A stretch of 64,000 bases of DNA from Betaproteobacteria bacterium (GTDB lineage: Bacteria > Pseudomonadota > Gammaproteobacteria > Burkholderiales > Rhodocyclaceae), in assembly GCA_009779265.1 (NCBI GenBank), contig WREP01000001.1, positions 1-64,000 on the forward strand, read 5' to 3'. A model generated the notes under the pieces. It was not told the origin of the DNA. It ran no database searches and was given only the letters and a program-made list of their open reading frames with translations. Both the position numbers and the translations under genes were made by a program. Below are positions 16,788-25,860 of the stretch, piece after piece (within the stretch, counting starts at the first letter, position 1; the number at the start of each line of letters is the position of its first letter).

Positions 16788-17079
16788 GATGTCTCTCCGC
16801 GCCGGATACCCGGCTTGTCGCCAGACTCAATGCAATAAGCGCGCCCGTTTTCCGCCAGCGTCACAGCAGCGGGCGGAAAAGCCCGCCGGCCGGCGAAATG
16901 GAAGGGGGAACAACGCCTGCCGCCAAAACCGCCACGGCAGCAAGCGGCAAATCCAGCCTCTTTGCCGAGGCATTTTTCGCCGGGGGGCGCCTACTGGCTT
17001 CGCTTTTGGTGGTACGCTTCGCCGGCCTCTGCCCATGACGAAAAGGCCCGTTCCGGCGTGCCGGGATGTCTCAACATTG
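16788..17079. other. Intergenic region between divergent units
   Basis: There is no supported gene. It contains a hairpin GCCGG/CCGGC just upstream of the minus-strand gene (about 16801-16814) and an inverted pair TTTTCCGCC (16848-16856) / GGCGGAAAA (16872-16880) that could terminate or punctuate transcription. The right end leads into the mazEF promoter. Confidence 0.45.
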
Positions 17080-17127
17080 TTGCAACATGCACGAAAACGG
17101 CTTACTGTATCAATAGTGTTGATACAG
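17080..17127 (+). promoter_or_regulatory. mazEF promoter with overlapping palindromic operator
   Basis: TTGCAA (17080-17085), 17-base spacer and TACTGT (17103-17108) make a plausible promoter. Overlapping its -10 and start site is a perfect inverted repeat, CTGTATCAA (17105-17113) and TTGATACAG (17119-17127), separated by five bases and directly abutting the GGAG ribosome site. This is where a MazE-type or HigA-type repressor would be expected to bind. Confidence 0.65.
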
Positions 17128-17137
17128 GAGATTTCAA

Positions 17138-17377
17138 ATGCGCGTAACCGTAAAAAAATGGGGCAATAGCGCCTCTGTGCGTATTCCGGCCCCCGTCATG
17201 CGTGCTGCAAAGCTCCAAATGGATGCCACGGTCGACGTGCGGGAAGAAGGCGGACGCATTATCGTTAAGCCGGTGGACGCAAGCTATGATCTGGATACGC
17301 TTCTGGCGGGCATCACGCCTGAGAACCTGCACGGCGAGATTGATTTCGGGCCTGTGGTCGGCAAGGAAATATGGTGA
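17138..17377 (+). CDS. mazE: MazE-like antitoxin (AbrB/SpoVT fold)
   Basis: 79 residues. The N-terminal swapped-hairpin domain is clear: VTVKKWGNSASVRIPAPVM and ATVDVREEGGRIIVKPV. The acidic C-terminal tail (ITPENLHGEIDFGP) is the toxin-neutralising part in this family. ATG 17138 follows a GGAG site. It overlaps the toxin gene by seven bases. The palindrome just upstream is the likely autoregulatory operator. Confidence 0.9.
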   Translation: MRVTVKKWGNSASVRIPAPVMRAAKLQMDATVDVREEGGRIIVKPVDASYDLDTLLAGITPENLHGEIDFGPVVGKEIW

Positions 17378-17709
17378 CAAACCGCTACGTTCCGGAGGCT
17401 GGGGACATTGTCTGGCTGCATTTCAATCCGCAGGCCGGGCATGAACAGGCAGGTCGTCGACCGGCTGCCGTGCTGAGTCCATCGTCCTATAATGGGCGGG
17501 TCGGCTTGATGCTGTGCTGCCCAATGACAACGCAAATCAAGGGTTATCCATTTGAGGTTCTTCTGTCGAACAAAACCAGCGTGGTTTTGGCCGATCAGGT
17601 AAAAAGCCTTGATTGGATCGCTAGGGACGTGCAATTCAAGGAGAAGATCACGCCAGCCGAATTATCCGAAATTCGCCGGAAAGCGGCGGCCCTGATTGGC
17701 TACAGGTAA
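17371..17709 (+). CDS. mazF: MazF/PemK-type mRNA interferase
   Basis: 112 residues. The pattern GDIVWLHFNPQAGHEQAGRR with PAAVLSP is the conserved active-site loop of MazF (G-x-E-x2-G-x-R-P-x3-L-S). It is followed by LMLCCPMTTQIKGYPFEV and a C-terminal ADQVKSLDW strand. Such toxins cut RNA at short sequences. The gene overlaps the antitoxin gene, and the next gene starts four bases after its stop, suggesting the HigA-like protein belongs to the same transcript. Confidence 0.92.
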   Translation: MVTNRYVPEAGDIVWLHFNPQAGHEQAGRRPAAVLSPSSYNGRVGLMLCCPMTTQIKGYPFEVLLSNKTSVVLADQVKSLDWIARDVQFKEKITPAELSEIRRKAAALIGYR

Positions 17710-17713
17710 TACG

Positions 17714-18307
17714 ATGATCGGCACACACCCGCACCCTGGCGAGATTCTCAAGGAAACGCTTATTGCGCCGCTCGGCCTGTCCGTGGCCGAGGCTGCCGAC
17801 CGACTGGCAATGTCTCACGATGGCCTGTTGGACGTACTCGACGGCAAGGCTGGCATGACTCCCGATCTGGCCCTGCGTCTCGAAAAGGCCGGCGAGAACA
17901 CGGCGCATTTCTGGATGGCCGTTCAGTCCAACTTTGAACTATGGCGCGCAATGCAGCATTCCCGGCCTGTTGTCCGCGTATTGCGAACTGGCGCGGTGCC
18001 AGCGCCCGAGGAGGCGGCGCGACCGCTTCCAAAAAGCTATTTGTCTGATGTGGATCGCGCTGTCGCGTATGCGGATGGCTTGTCGGATGATTCCATCTGC
18101 ATGGATGAATCAACGGCGGCCGAAAAAGCTGGCGATGATGCCGCATCGTGGGCGTGGATGGCACGTGCCGAGTTGCCCGCACATACGCTCGCGTTTCTCA
18201 AGGGCCAGAACGGTGCACAATTCATCCGTGACTTGGGTTTTCGCACCAGGAAAGCCGACGAAGCATACGGGCCGGGCTGGCTGGATCGCCCCGACAGTGA
18301 ACCGTGA
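17714..18307 (+). CDS. HigA-like XRE regulator with a C-terminal extension
   Basis: 197 residues. Residues 1-80 are a clear HigA/VapI-type helix-turn-helix: HPGEILKETLIAPLGLSVAE, ADRLAMSHDGLLDVLDGK, LALRLEKAGENTAHFWM. Standard HigA ends near residue 100. Here about 100 further residues follow (from RPLPKSYLSDVDRAV to GWLDRPDSEP) that I do not recognise. No HigB toxin is adjacent; the neighbours are mazF upstream and a phosphatase-like gene overlapping by four bases downstream. It may be a third regulator or antitoxin of the MazEF unit, or an antitoxin-effector fusion. Confidence 0.75.
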   Translation: MIGTHPHPGEILKETLIAPLGLSVAEAADRLAMSHDGLLDVLDGKAGMTPDLALRLEKAGENTAHFWMAVQSNFELWRAMQHSRPVVRVLRTGAVPAPEEAARPLPKSYLSDVDRAVAYADGLSDDSICMDESTAAEKAGDDAASWAWMARAELPAHTLAFLKGQNGAQFIRDLGFRTRKADEAYGPGWLDRPDSEP

Positions 18308-18898
18308 GAGCAACACTCATCCGTCACGGCCAAAGCACGGGCAATGCCGGCGTACCGTGTCATGATCTGGCGCTGATCGAGTTAACAGGACTCGGCCATG
18401 AACAGGCGCAAGCCATCGCCGCTGACTGGAAGGAAGAACCGGTGCTGATTGTCACGTCACCCTATTTGCGGACACAGCAAACCGCCGCGCCGACCATCGA
18501 GCGATTCCCCGGCGTGCCGGTCGAAGTGTGGCCCATCGAGGAATTCACCTACTTGCAGCCTTCGCGCTGGCGAGGAGCGCGCAGCGCCGACCGAATGCCG
18601 CATGTGGAACGCTATTGGGCTGCCGCCGATCCGGGCTATTGCGACGGCGCGGAAAGTTTCGCAACGCTTCTGCGACGCGCCGAGGCGGCGCTATCGCGTC
18701 TTGCCGCCCAACCTGCCGGCCCTGTCTATGTTTTTCAGCCACGGCCAGTTCATGCAGGCGGTGCGCTCGGTCGTGGTCGACACCGGGCTGGATGACCGCG
18801 CCAAAATACGCGGCTTCTGGCGCAAGGGCGAGCCGCCCGCGATCAGCAACGGGGAACGGGTAAACCTTGCTTGGTCGGGCGAGCGCTGGACACTGTAA
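18304..18898 (+). pseudogene. Histidine phosphatase (phosphoglycerate mutase-like), frameshifted
   Basis: The GTG start at 18304 overlaps the previous stop. The first frame gives TLIRHGQSTGN (catalytic His in RHG) and LIVTSPYLRTQQTA. It then runs through AAQPAGPVYVF and loses the family pattern at a run of five T (18731-18735). The +1-shifted frame continues exactly with SHGQFMQAVRSVVVD and ends at 18898, with NGERVNLAWSGERW near its C-terminus. Removing one T restores a protein of about 197 residues with both catalytic histidine motifs. Either the gene is inactivated by a one-base insertion or the homopolymer length is a sequencing error. It is the last gene of the mazEF-HigA run, ahead of a terminator. 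Confidence 0.75.
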
Positions 18899-18955
18899 AA
18901 TCGCATGATCGACGGAGTAACGGCGCAAGGCAATAAGGGCCAGAGCCGCCGCGAA

Positions 18956-19003
18956 GAAGCCCCCGCCGCAGGTCTGACAGTCGTCGCCGGGGCTTCGCCT
19001 TTT
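18956..19003 (+). terminator. Intrinsic terminator after the mazEF-HigA-phosphatase unit
   Basis: GAAGCCCC (18956-18963) pairs with GGGGCTTC (18989-18996). A short T-run ends at 19003. It lies about 55 bases after the phosphatase stop. The rest of the gap to 19131 shows nothing recognisable. Confidence 0.7.
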
Positions 19004-19131
19004 CTGGACAGGCAGGAGAGCGATTACCGCTCAATCTCGCCCTGTCGCTTGCCTTCCGGCGGCATGGGCGGGCATCCCGATTGCATGACAATTTCAGCCA
19101 AAACGGTTCTATTGACTCCAGCGGATGCTGT

Positions 19132-19983
19132 TTATTTGATCGGCGAAAGCAGGGCGGGCGCGCCGAATTCCATCAGTTTTGCGTTGCTGGCCTCGAAGTA
19201 GGCTGTCCAAAACTGGCGCAACAGCGAAATGGTCTTTGGGTCGCGATATATACCGCTGTCCGTGTTTTTCGAGCCGGCGCCCTTCTGCACCAGACCGGCG
19301 CCAAGGACGAACACGCGCGCGCCGCCGAAATCGCCGATCATCTCCTGCGCCTTCTTGAGTTCGGCTTTCGGGTCGATGGCGCGGACATTCCGGTTGGCAT
19401 AAAACGACGAAATACTCGAGTTCTCCAGCATGTCGGAAACGATGAACACGATCCTGTCACGGGCTTCGGATTGCCTCACCCGCGCCGAAAGTTCCCGAAG
19501 GCTACCCAACACATCCGATTTGGCAAGAGCCGGGTTGCTCGCGCCCATCGCCCTGTTGATCGCCGCCGCCGCCGCCTTGCGGCCAAAGGCCGCCTGATCC
19601 GCCATGCAGGCATCGAAGCCGCGCAACACCTTGACCGAAATATCATCCCGCGCGGCATCGTCGATTGGCGATTCCAGCGCGCCCGCGCTCAACACCTCCA
19701 GATAGCGCCCCTGACTGAAAGAGGAAAAGCTGGCAATGACAAATGCCGCCCCTGGCTTGACCAGCCGGTCGGCGTTTTCCCGAACGGCATCCTGCAAGGA
19801 AGAATCCAGGGGCGTGGTCTGGTCGATCAGGACAAACAACTCGGTCTGCGGCGCCGGCACCGCCATTTTCATCTTGTTGGCGGCATAGCAACTGGGAATG
19901 TCATTGGCAACTCCAGCCCAAGCCGAAGCGACGAAGCAAGCAGAGAGCAGGAGGGTAATTATCAGTTTGACAAAGTTCATCAT
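19132..19983 (-). CDS. Secreted VWA-like protein of a three-gene envelope cassette
   Basis: 283 residues with an N-terminal export signal (MMNFVKLIITLLLSAC, then FVASAWAG). It could be cut by signal peptidase I after AWA or, since LSAC fits a lipobox, be a lipoprotein. The core looks like a von Willebrand factor A fold: LFVLIDQTTPLDSS (49-62) in place of the DxSxS metal site, and RIVFIVSDMLENSS (about 179-192). DxTxx is a degenerate metal-binding motif. Residues 85-175 are helical with a conserved-looking Cys. I do not recognise a named family. It is the third minus-strand gene after the OmpA-lipoprotein and membrane-HTH genes, separated from the latter by a 172-base gap containing an inverted-repeat element. 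Confidence 0.7.
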   Translation of the reverse strand: MMNFVKLIITLLLSACFVASAWAGVANDIPSCYAANKMKMAVPAPQTELFVLIDQTTPLDSSLQDAVRENADRLVKPGAAFVIASFSSFSQGRYLEVLSAGALESPIDDAARDDISVKVLRGFDACMADQAAFGRKAAAAAINRAMGASNPALAKSDVLGSLRELSARVRQSEARDRIVFIVSDMLENSSISSFYANRNVRAIDPKAELKKAQEMIGDFGGARVFVLGAGLVQKGAGSKNTDSGIYRDPKTISLLRQFWTAYFEASNAKLMEFGAPALLSPIK

Positions 19984-20014
19984 TGTTTGGAGCAGCTTAA
20001 ATTCAGTGTCATCT

Positions 20015-20105
20015 GAAAACCGGATTGCTTCTCAGCACTCGCATTGACGGCCTTCTCCTGGCCGTCATTTCGAGAAGCGGAGTGACGAAGCAATCCGATT
20101 TTTCG
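20015..20105. repeat. Inverted-repeat element (GGATTGCTTC family), copy A
   Basis: The left arm begins GAAAACCGGATTGCTTC and the right arm ends GAAGCAATCCGATTTTTC, with GACGGCC/GGCCGTC flanking a short loop. The same consensus (GGATTGCTTCG ... CGCAATGACG) recurs at 29881-29955 and 32416-32489. Confidence 0.75.
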
Positions 20106-20155
20106 GGAAGGATATTGGCACGCCACGGCGCGGTGGACGACGATTTTCGTGGCAC

Positions 20156-21655
20156 TCATCCGCGCATAAATTCGTCTACCGCATCTTGCGCGATGCGCCA
20201 CTGGCTGCCAATCTTGCGAGCCCTGAGACGGCCAGCCTCGATTTCCGCCAATACATCGGTTTCGCTGGCGTCGAGCAATTGGGCCGCCTGCGCGACGGTC
20301 ATGATTTGCAGACCCGGTGCCGTGGCCGCTGGCGGCGGTTCAGGTTTTTTGGGCACATCTGAATCTTGCGGCGATATTGTTTTAGCTGCAATTGCTAGCA
20401 TATCCGGCTTGACATTTTCCGCGTTTGGAATAACCGCCGCAGGCTCAGAGCGTGGAGTTTGGCTTGATCCTTGCAGCGGCGGTTGATTGTTATGCGCATT
20501 CTGGGACTCCTTTGTTTTTCGTGCTTCCATCGCCAAAAAGTCATCAAAAGTATGAGTCAGTTTCAGATTATTTGGTGAGTTCTTGTTCAATCGGCGCTGT
20601 AATTCTTTCAAACGCGCATTAACAATGTCCTTCCAGGGCTGCATCGCCTCCCAATAAGCCTCGTAGGTTGAATAGCCCCAAGTATCGGCATATGCGCCGT
20701 CTTTTTCCGACCACCACCAAAACGAATTTTTACCTTCAGCTTTCTTGTACGTTTCGCGGCCAGCAAAGCAGTGCTTGTAGCCCGTACCAAACCCGACAAT
20801 CTGTGTTACAACAAAAATTACTCCAAGAATAAAAATGGCGGCGCCACCTTCGATTTTTGTGCTGGCGAGCACCTCTTCGGTGGCCCTTTTGTCGGCAGCC
20901 GCCTGCGGCGCCTTCAACTCGGATGGCATGGCGGATTGTGCGAAAGGATTGCTGGCCGTTGCCTGAGCGGCTTGCGATTCAAGCGTTAGCTCTCTATCCA
21001 TGTGCTTGTAGCGCATAACACCCGATGCTACAAAAATTGCAACGACAAAGGCACCGGCTACCCACGACCAGAAGTAAGAGCCTCTATCATGCGGATTCGC
21101 AATGATACGGTTCATGCATCGCGTTTCAGGCGGATCACTCTTGTCGGAAAATTGATTTTCACTCAGCGATATAACTTGCGGGGAAGGAAAATCGGTGTTG
21201 CCTCTTTCCTTATAACGAGCGTGGCATGAGCGTTTAAGGCGAGTACGGTAAAACTCCTCGCCTGCCTGATGAGTCACAAAAGCCAATATGGATGCCAGCA
21301 CAAAGACAATCCCATACATCAACTGGGTATAGAGATTGGCGCTGCCTTCGCTGGCAATCCACGTGCCCAACAGGTAGGAAAAACCCATGGATTCAGCAGC
21401 GACTAGCAGGAATAAAAATATCTTGAATCCAGTCCCCACAGGGGTCCGCCCCAAATCACCAGCATGTTTCATGTACTCGATACGGTTCAGAAACTCATCT
21501 TTTGAACGCTGGGTCATGTATTTCTTGTAGGCAATACACAACTTTTCTTCGGCATTCATCCAGCCGTCGCGCCCACGCTCGAAGTTTTTTGAGTTCTTGG
21601 CGATAGTTCCAAATATCGGAAAACGCACAAAGAAATCCGTTAAACGAATAGACAT
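20156..21655 (-). CDS. Four-helix membrane protein with C-terminal excisionase-type HTH
   Basis: 499 residues. Predicted transmembrane segments are about 78-98, 111-129, 194-214 and 269-292, so N- and C-termini should both be cytoplasmic. A soluble segment lies between helices 2 and 3 (130-193) and another between helices 3 and 4 (215-268). After a low-complexity Pro/Ala linker, residues 452-499 form a MerR/excisionase-like helix-turn-helix (MTVAQAAQLLDASETDVLAE, RARKIGSQWRI, DAVDEFMRG). A DNA-binding-type module tethered to a membrane protein is unusual. Its function is unknown; membrane-bound regulation of the cassette is a guess. It starts 26 bases after the OmpA gene, with a GGGGG ribosome site. 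Confidence 0.75.
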   Translation of the reverse strand: MSIRLTDFFVRFPIFGTIAKNSKNFERGRDGWMNAEEKLCIAYKKYMTQRSKDEFLNRIEYMKHAGDLGRTPVGTGFKIFLFLLVAAESMGFSYLLGTWIASEGSANLYTQLMYGIVFVLASILAFVTHQAGEEFYRTRLKRSCHARYKERGNTDFPSPQVISLSENQFSDKSDPPETRCMNRIIANPHDRGSYFWSWVAGAFVVAIFVASGVMRYKHMDRELTLESQAAQATASNPFAQSAMPSELKAPQAAADKRATEEVLASTKIEGGAAIFILGVIFVVTQIVGFGTGYKHCFAGRETYKKAEGKNSFWWWSEKDGAYADTWGYSTYEAYWEAMQPWKDIVNARLKELQRRLNKNSPNNLKLTHTFDDFLAMEARKTKESQNAHNNQPPLQGSSQTPRSEPAAVIPNAENVKPDMLAIAAKTISPQDSDVPKKPEPPPAATAPGLQIMTVAQAAQLLDASETDVLAEIEAGRLRARKIGSQWRIAQDAVDEFMRG

Positions 21656-21681
21656 AACACCCCCTGAAAGTCAAAGAATTT

Positions 21682-23346
21682 TTATCGAGCGATCACCGGC
21701 GAATAATCCGCCTGATACATGGCCTTGCCATACTCATAAATCAAAGTCGATTCCGGCGCCGTGTTTGGGGCGCTGGTTGAAATTGCCATGTCCACGCAAC
21801 GCACCGGCCCCTCGTCGGGGAATACGCGGTAAAGCAGCGCCTTGTCGCCACGATAAACATTGACGTCCCCCGAAGTTTTGAGAAGCGGCTTGGCGTTCGA
21901 GCCGTCTACCCAGTCCTTCCATATGAAGAACGCGGGGCGACCAGCGGGTTGGCCGCCGTCACGCAGCACGGCGACGCCGCTCAGGCCGACCAGATGGCCA
22001 TTCGCCTTGCCCGCCCAGGAGGAAGATGCCGTGCCCGGGAAATAGTCGGAGGTTTTGCGTTCCTGCCCCGACTCAAGTGATTTGACGCGGTTGCTGATGC
22101 GCGGGCGATCCGTGGCGCAGCTTCCGACAGGCAGGCTGTCAGCGGCGTGGGCTCTGGAAATCAGGCTGAAAACGCTGGAACCCCCTACTGGCTGGCCAAT
22201 ATCGACCGTCTTGTAGGCGCCGCCATTGATTCGCTTGCCGCCAAAATCCAGACCGCCCAAGGCGACGGTGCCTGCTTCGCGCTTCGCCTGGGATGGGGTG
22301 ATGGATGAAGGCGGCACCTTGCTCTCTGTCGCGTCGACGGAGCTGGCTGTTTGTGGTCTGGCAGATGGGGCGGCGGGCGTTGCCGCGCTTGCCGTTGCCG
22401 CCGTTTTGCGGTCATTGCTCTTTTTAACGGGAGCCGAGGCGATGCGGGGCGTATCGACAGTGGTCGGAGCGGCTGGGCGATAATTGGCCACATTGGGCCG
22501 GCGCGATTCGAGAAAGGCGCTGAATGCCGCGTCATCGCTCAGATCGACGACTTCCACCCGGCGGTTGAGGGCGCGCCCTTCTTCCGTCCGGTTATCGGCA
22601 ATCGGGTACACTTCGCCCGCGCCCTGGTAGTAGATCTGGTTCGCGCCAAAGCCGTGCTGGGAAAAGATTTTGGCGATGGCTCGGGCGCGCCCTTCCGACA
22701 AATCCGCATTCGCTTGCGATGATCCCATGTCATCGGTATGGCCTACGAGCAGAATGCGCATCTTTTTATTGCGCTCCTTGGCCTCGCGCACGGCGTTGGG
22801 ATCATTCCCGGTTGGCGCGACGGCATATTTGTCGGCTATCGCGGCAAACGCTTTTTCGGCTTGCGGGGATGGCGTGGCCGACCCAGACGCGAACTGATTA
22901 TTGCCGCGATCAAGCACCGTCAAACTCATGCCGGCGGTCTCTGGCTTTGGCGCGTCTTGCGCGGCGTCTTGCACGGCATTTCCCGATGGCGCCTGCGCCG
23001 GAACCTTGATGTCCGTCATGCGAATGTCCAGATTGTGCGCCTTGGCCACCTTGGATAGCTCGCAGCGGCGGCGATCAATATCTGCGCCAATCAGCCCGCC
23101 AATGAATGCGCCCACGCCGGCCCCAAGCACAACGCCCTTGTTGTCGCCCACTTTTTTGCCAATCAGTCCGCCCGCCACAACGCCTGCCACGATGCCGATA
23201 TTTCTTGCATTGTTGGAACAGGGGTCGTCGCTAGCAAAAGTGGATTTCAGGACGTCTCCCGCGCTTTGGGACTGCCCGTTGGGGCCTGTCGCGCAGCCAG
23301 ACGTTATCAGCACGCACGCAATGGCGGCGCTTCTTTTCACTCGCAT
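21682..23346 (-). CDS. OmpA-family lipoprotein with glycine zipper and extra C-terminal domain
   Basis: 554 residues. The signal sequence ends in LITSGC, a lipobox-like site that would anchor Cys18 in a membrane. A glycine zipper follows (GIVAGVVAGGLIGKKVGDNK ... GAFIGGLIGAD, about 50-90). An OmpA C-terminal peptidoglycan-binding domain spans about 140-275 (LVGHTDDMGSSQANADLSEG, ARAIAKIFSQHG, RALNRRVEVVDL). After a disordered Ala/Pro/Ser stretch (290-360) comes a second, cysteine-containing domain of about 150 residues that I cannot assign. It probably spans from a membrane to the cell wall. It is the first gene of the cassette, with AGGAG ten bases before ATG 23346 and a TATAAT box upstream. 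Confidence 0.82.
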   Translation of the reverse strand: MRVKRSAAIACVLITSGCATGPNGQSQSAGDVLKSTFASDDPCSNNARNIGIVAGVVAGGLIGKKVGDNKGVVLGAGVGAFIGGLIGADIDRRRCELSKVAKAHNLDIRMTDIKVPAQAPSGNAVQDAAQDAPKPETAGMSLTVLDRGNNQFASGSATPSPQAEKAFAAIADKYAVAPTGNDPNAVREAKERNKKMRILLVGHTDDMGSSQANADLSEGRARAIAKIFSQHGFGANQIYYQGAGEVYPIADNRTEEGRALNRRVEVVDLSDDAAFSAFLESRRPNVANYRPAAPTTVDTPRIASAPVKKSNDRKTAATASAATPAAPSARPQTASSVDATESKVPPSSITPSQAKREAGTVALGGLDFGGKRINGGAYKTVDIGQPVGGSSVFSLISRAHAADSLPVGSCATDRPRISNRVKSLESGQERKTSDYFPGTASSSWAGKANGHLVGLSGVAVLRDGGQPAGRPAFFIWKDWVDGSNAKPLLKTSGDVNVYRGDKALLYRVFPDEGPVRCVDMAISTSAPNTAPESTLIYEYGKAMYQADYSPVIAR

Positions 23347-23390
23347 GTCGGCTTATCTCCTATCCGGGCAAGGCCGGCAATTTTATGTGG

Positions 23391-23396
23391 ATTATA
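23391..23396 (-). promoter_or_regulatory. -10 box of the envelope cassette
   Basis: Perfect TATAAT on the minus strand, 44 bases upstream of the OmpA-lipoprotein ATG. Upstream GTGACA is a poor -35 at a long spacing (19 bases), so an activator may be involved. Confidence 0.5.
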
Positions 23397-23726
23397 CTAA
23401 CCTTCTCGTCAGCTCTGTCACTGATTTGATCTTGAAACCCGCCAGGGGCCGCGGTTTCGCTGCCATCATCGTTGACATTACAAACGCAAAAGTTAGTATT
23501 CAACACCTTTCAGAGCTGTCGAATATAACCAGTGGATAGCAAATCTCTCTCCACCCAAGCTTGTCGTTAATGGGGCAAAATTACGAACGGACGCGCCAAG
23601 ACTTGGCGCGGTGCTGGAAACGGATGTGCTCGACCTGCTCGGCGGCCAAGGTTGATCCTTTCAACTGTATCGACCGCGCCAGCGCGGGCAGCGACGACAT
23701 TCCTGCGCCATGCCCGCCCTGTCAGA
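23397..23726. other. Intergenic region without a recognisable gene
   Basis: There are only short frames without family resemblance on either strand. The stretch 23590-23625 contains a small palindrome GCGCCAAG/CTTGGCGC. Remnants of a deleted gene cannot be excluded. Confidence 0.4.
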
Positions 23727-23763
23727 CAAAAAGCCCCGCCAGTCAAGCGACTGGCGGGGCTTT
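23727..23763 (-). terminator. Intrinsic terminator after the rpoD-linked tRNA
   Basis: AAGCCCCGCCAGTC (23731-23744) pairs with GACTGGCGGGGCTT (23749-23762), followed on the minus strand by TTTT. A long, near-perfect stem 10 bases downstream of the tRNA 3' end. Confidence 0.9.
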
Positions 23764-23773
23764 GAATTAAAAC

Positions 23774-23850
23774 TGGTGGGCCCGCAGGGATTCGAACCCT
23801 GGACCAAAGGATTATGAGTCCTCTGCTCTAACCGACTGAGCTACAGGCCC
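23774..23850 (-). tRNA. tRNA with CAU anticodon, probably tRNA-Ile2 (or Met)
   Basis: A 77-base cloverleaf with encoded CCA. The acceptor stem is GGGCCTG, the anticodon stem-loop AGGA-CTCATAA-TCCT, and the T-arm CAGGG/CCCTG. The GGGCCTGTAGCTCAG 5' end resembles isoleucine tRNAs, and C4-G69/C5-G68 match known recognition features of the lysidine synthase TilS. I therefore favour tRNA-Ile2, which reads AUA after C34 is modified. Elongator Met remains possible. It starts seven bases after the rpoD stop on the same strand. Confidence 0.88.
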
Positions 23851-23857
23851 GGAAAAA

Positions 23858-25819
<1,962 letters not shown>

Positions 25820-25847
25820 GAACAGGTTCCATCGGGGAAAATTTCAT

Positions 25848-25853
25848 ATTATA
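25848..25853 (-). promoter_or_regulatory. Internal promoter (-10) between dnaG and rpoD
   Basis: Minus-strand TATAAT preceded by TGG (extended -10 form) lies 28 bases before the rpoD ATG. In E. coli rpoD also has internal promoters at the end of dnaG, so the position fits. Confidence 0.6.
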
Positions 25854-25860
25854 CCACAAC

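Noticed and set aside
23347-23773. Truncated integrase or phage remnant near the second tRNA
   Set aside because: No frame on either strand shows integrase motifs, and no repeat of the tRNA end was found.
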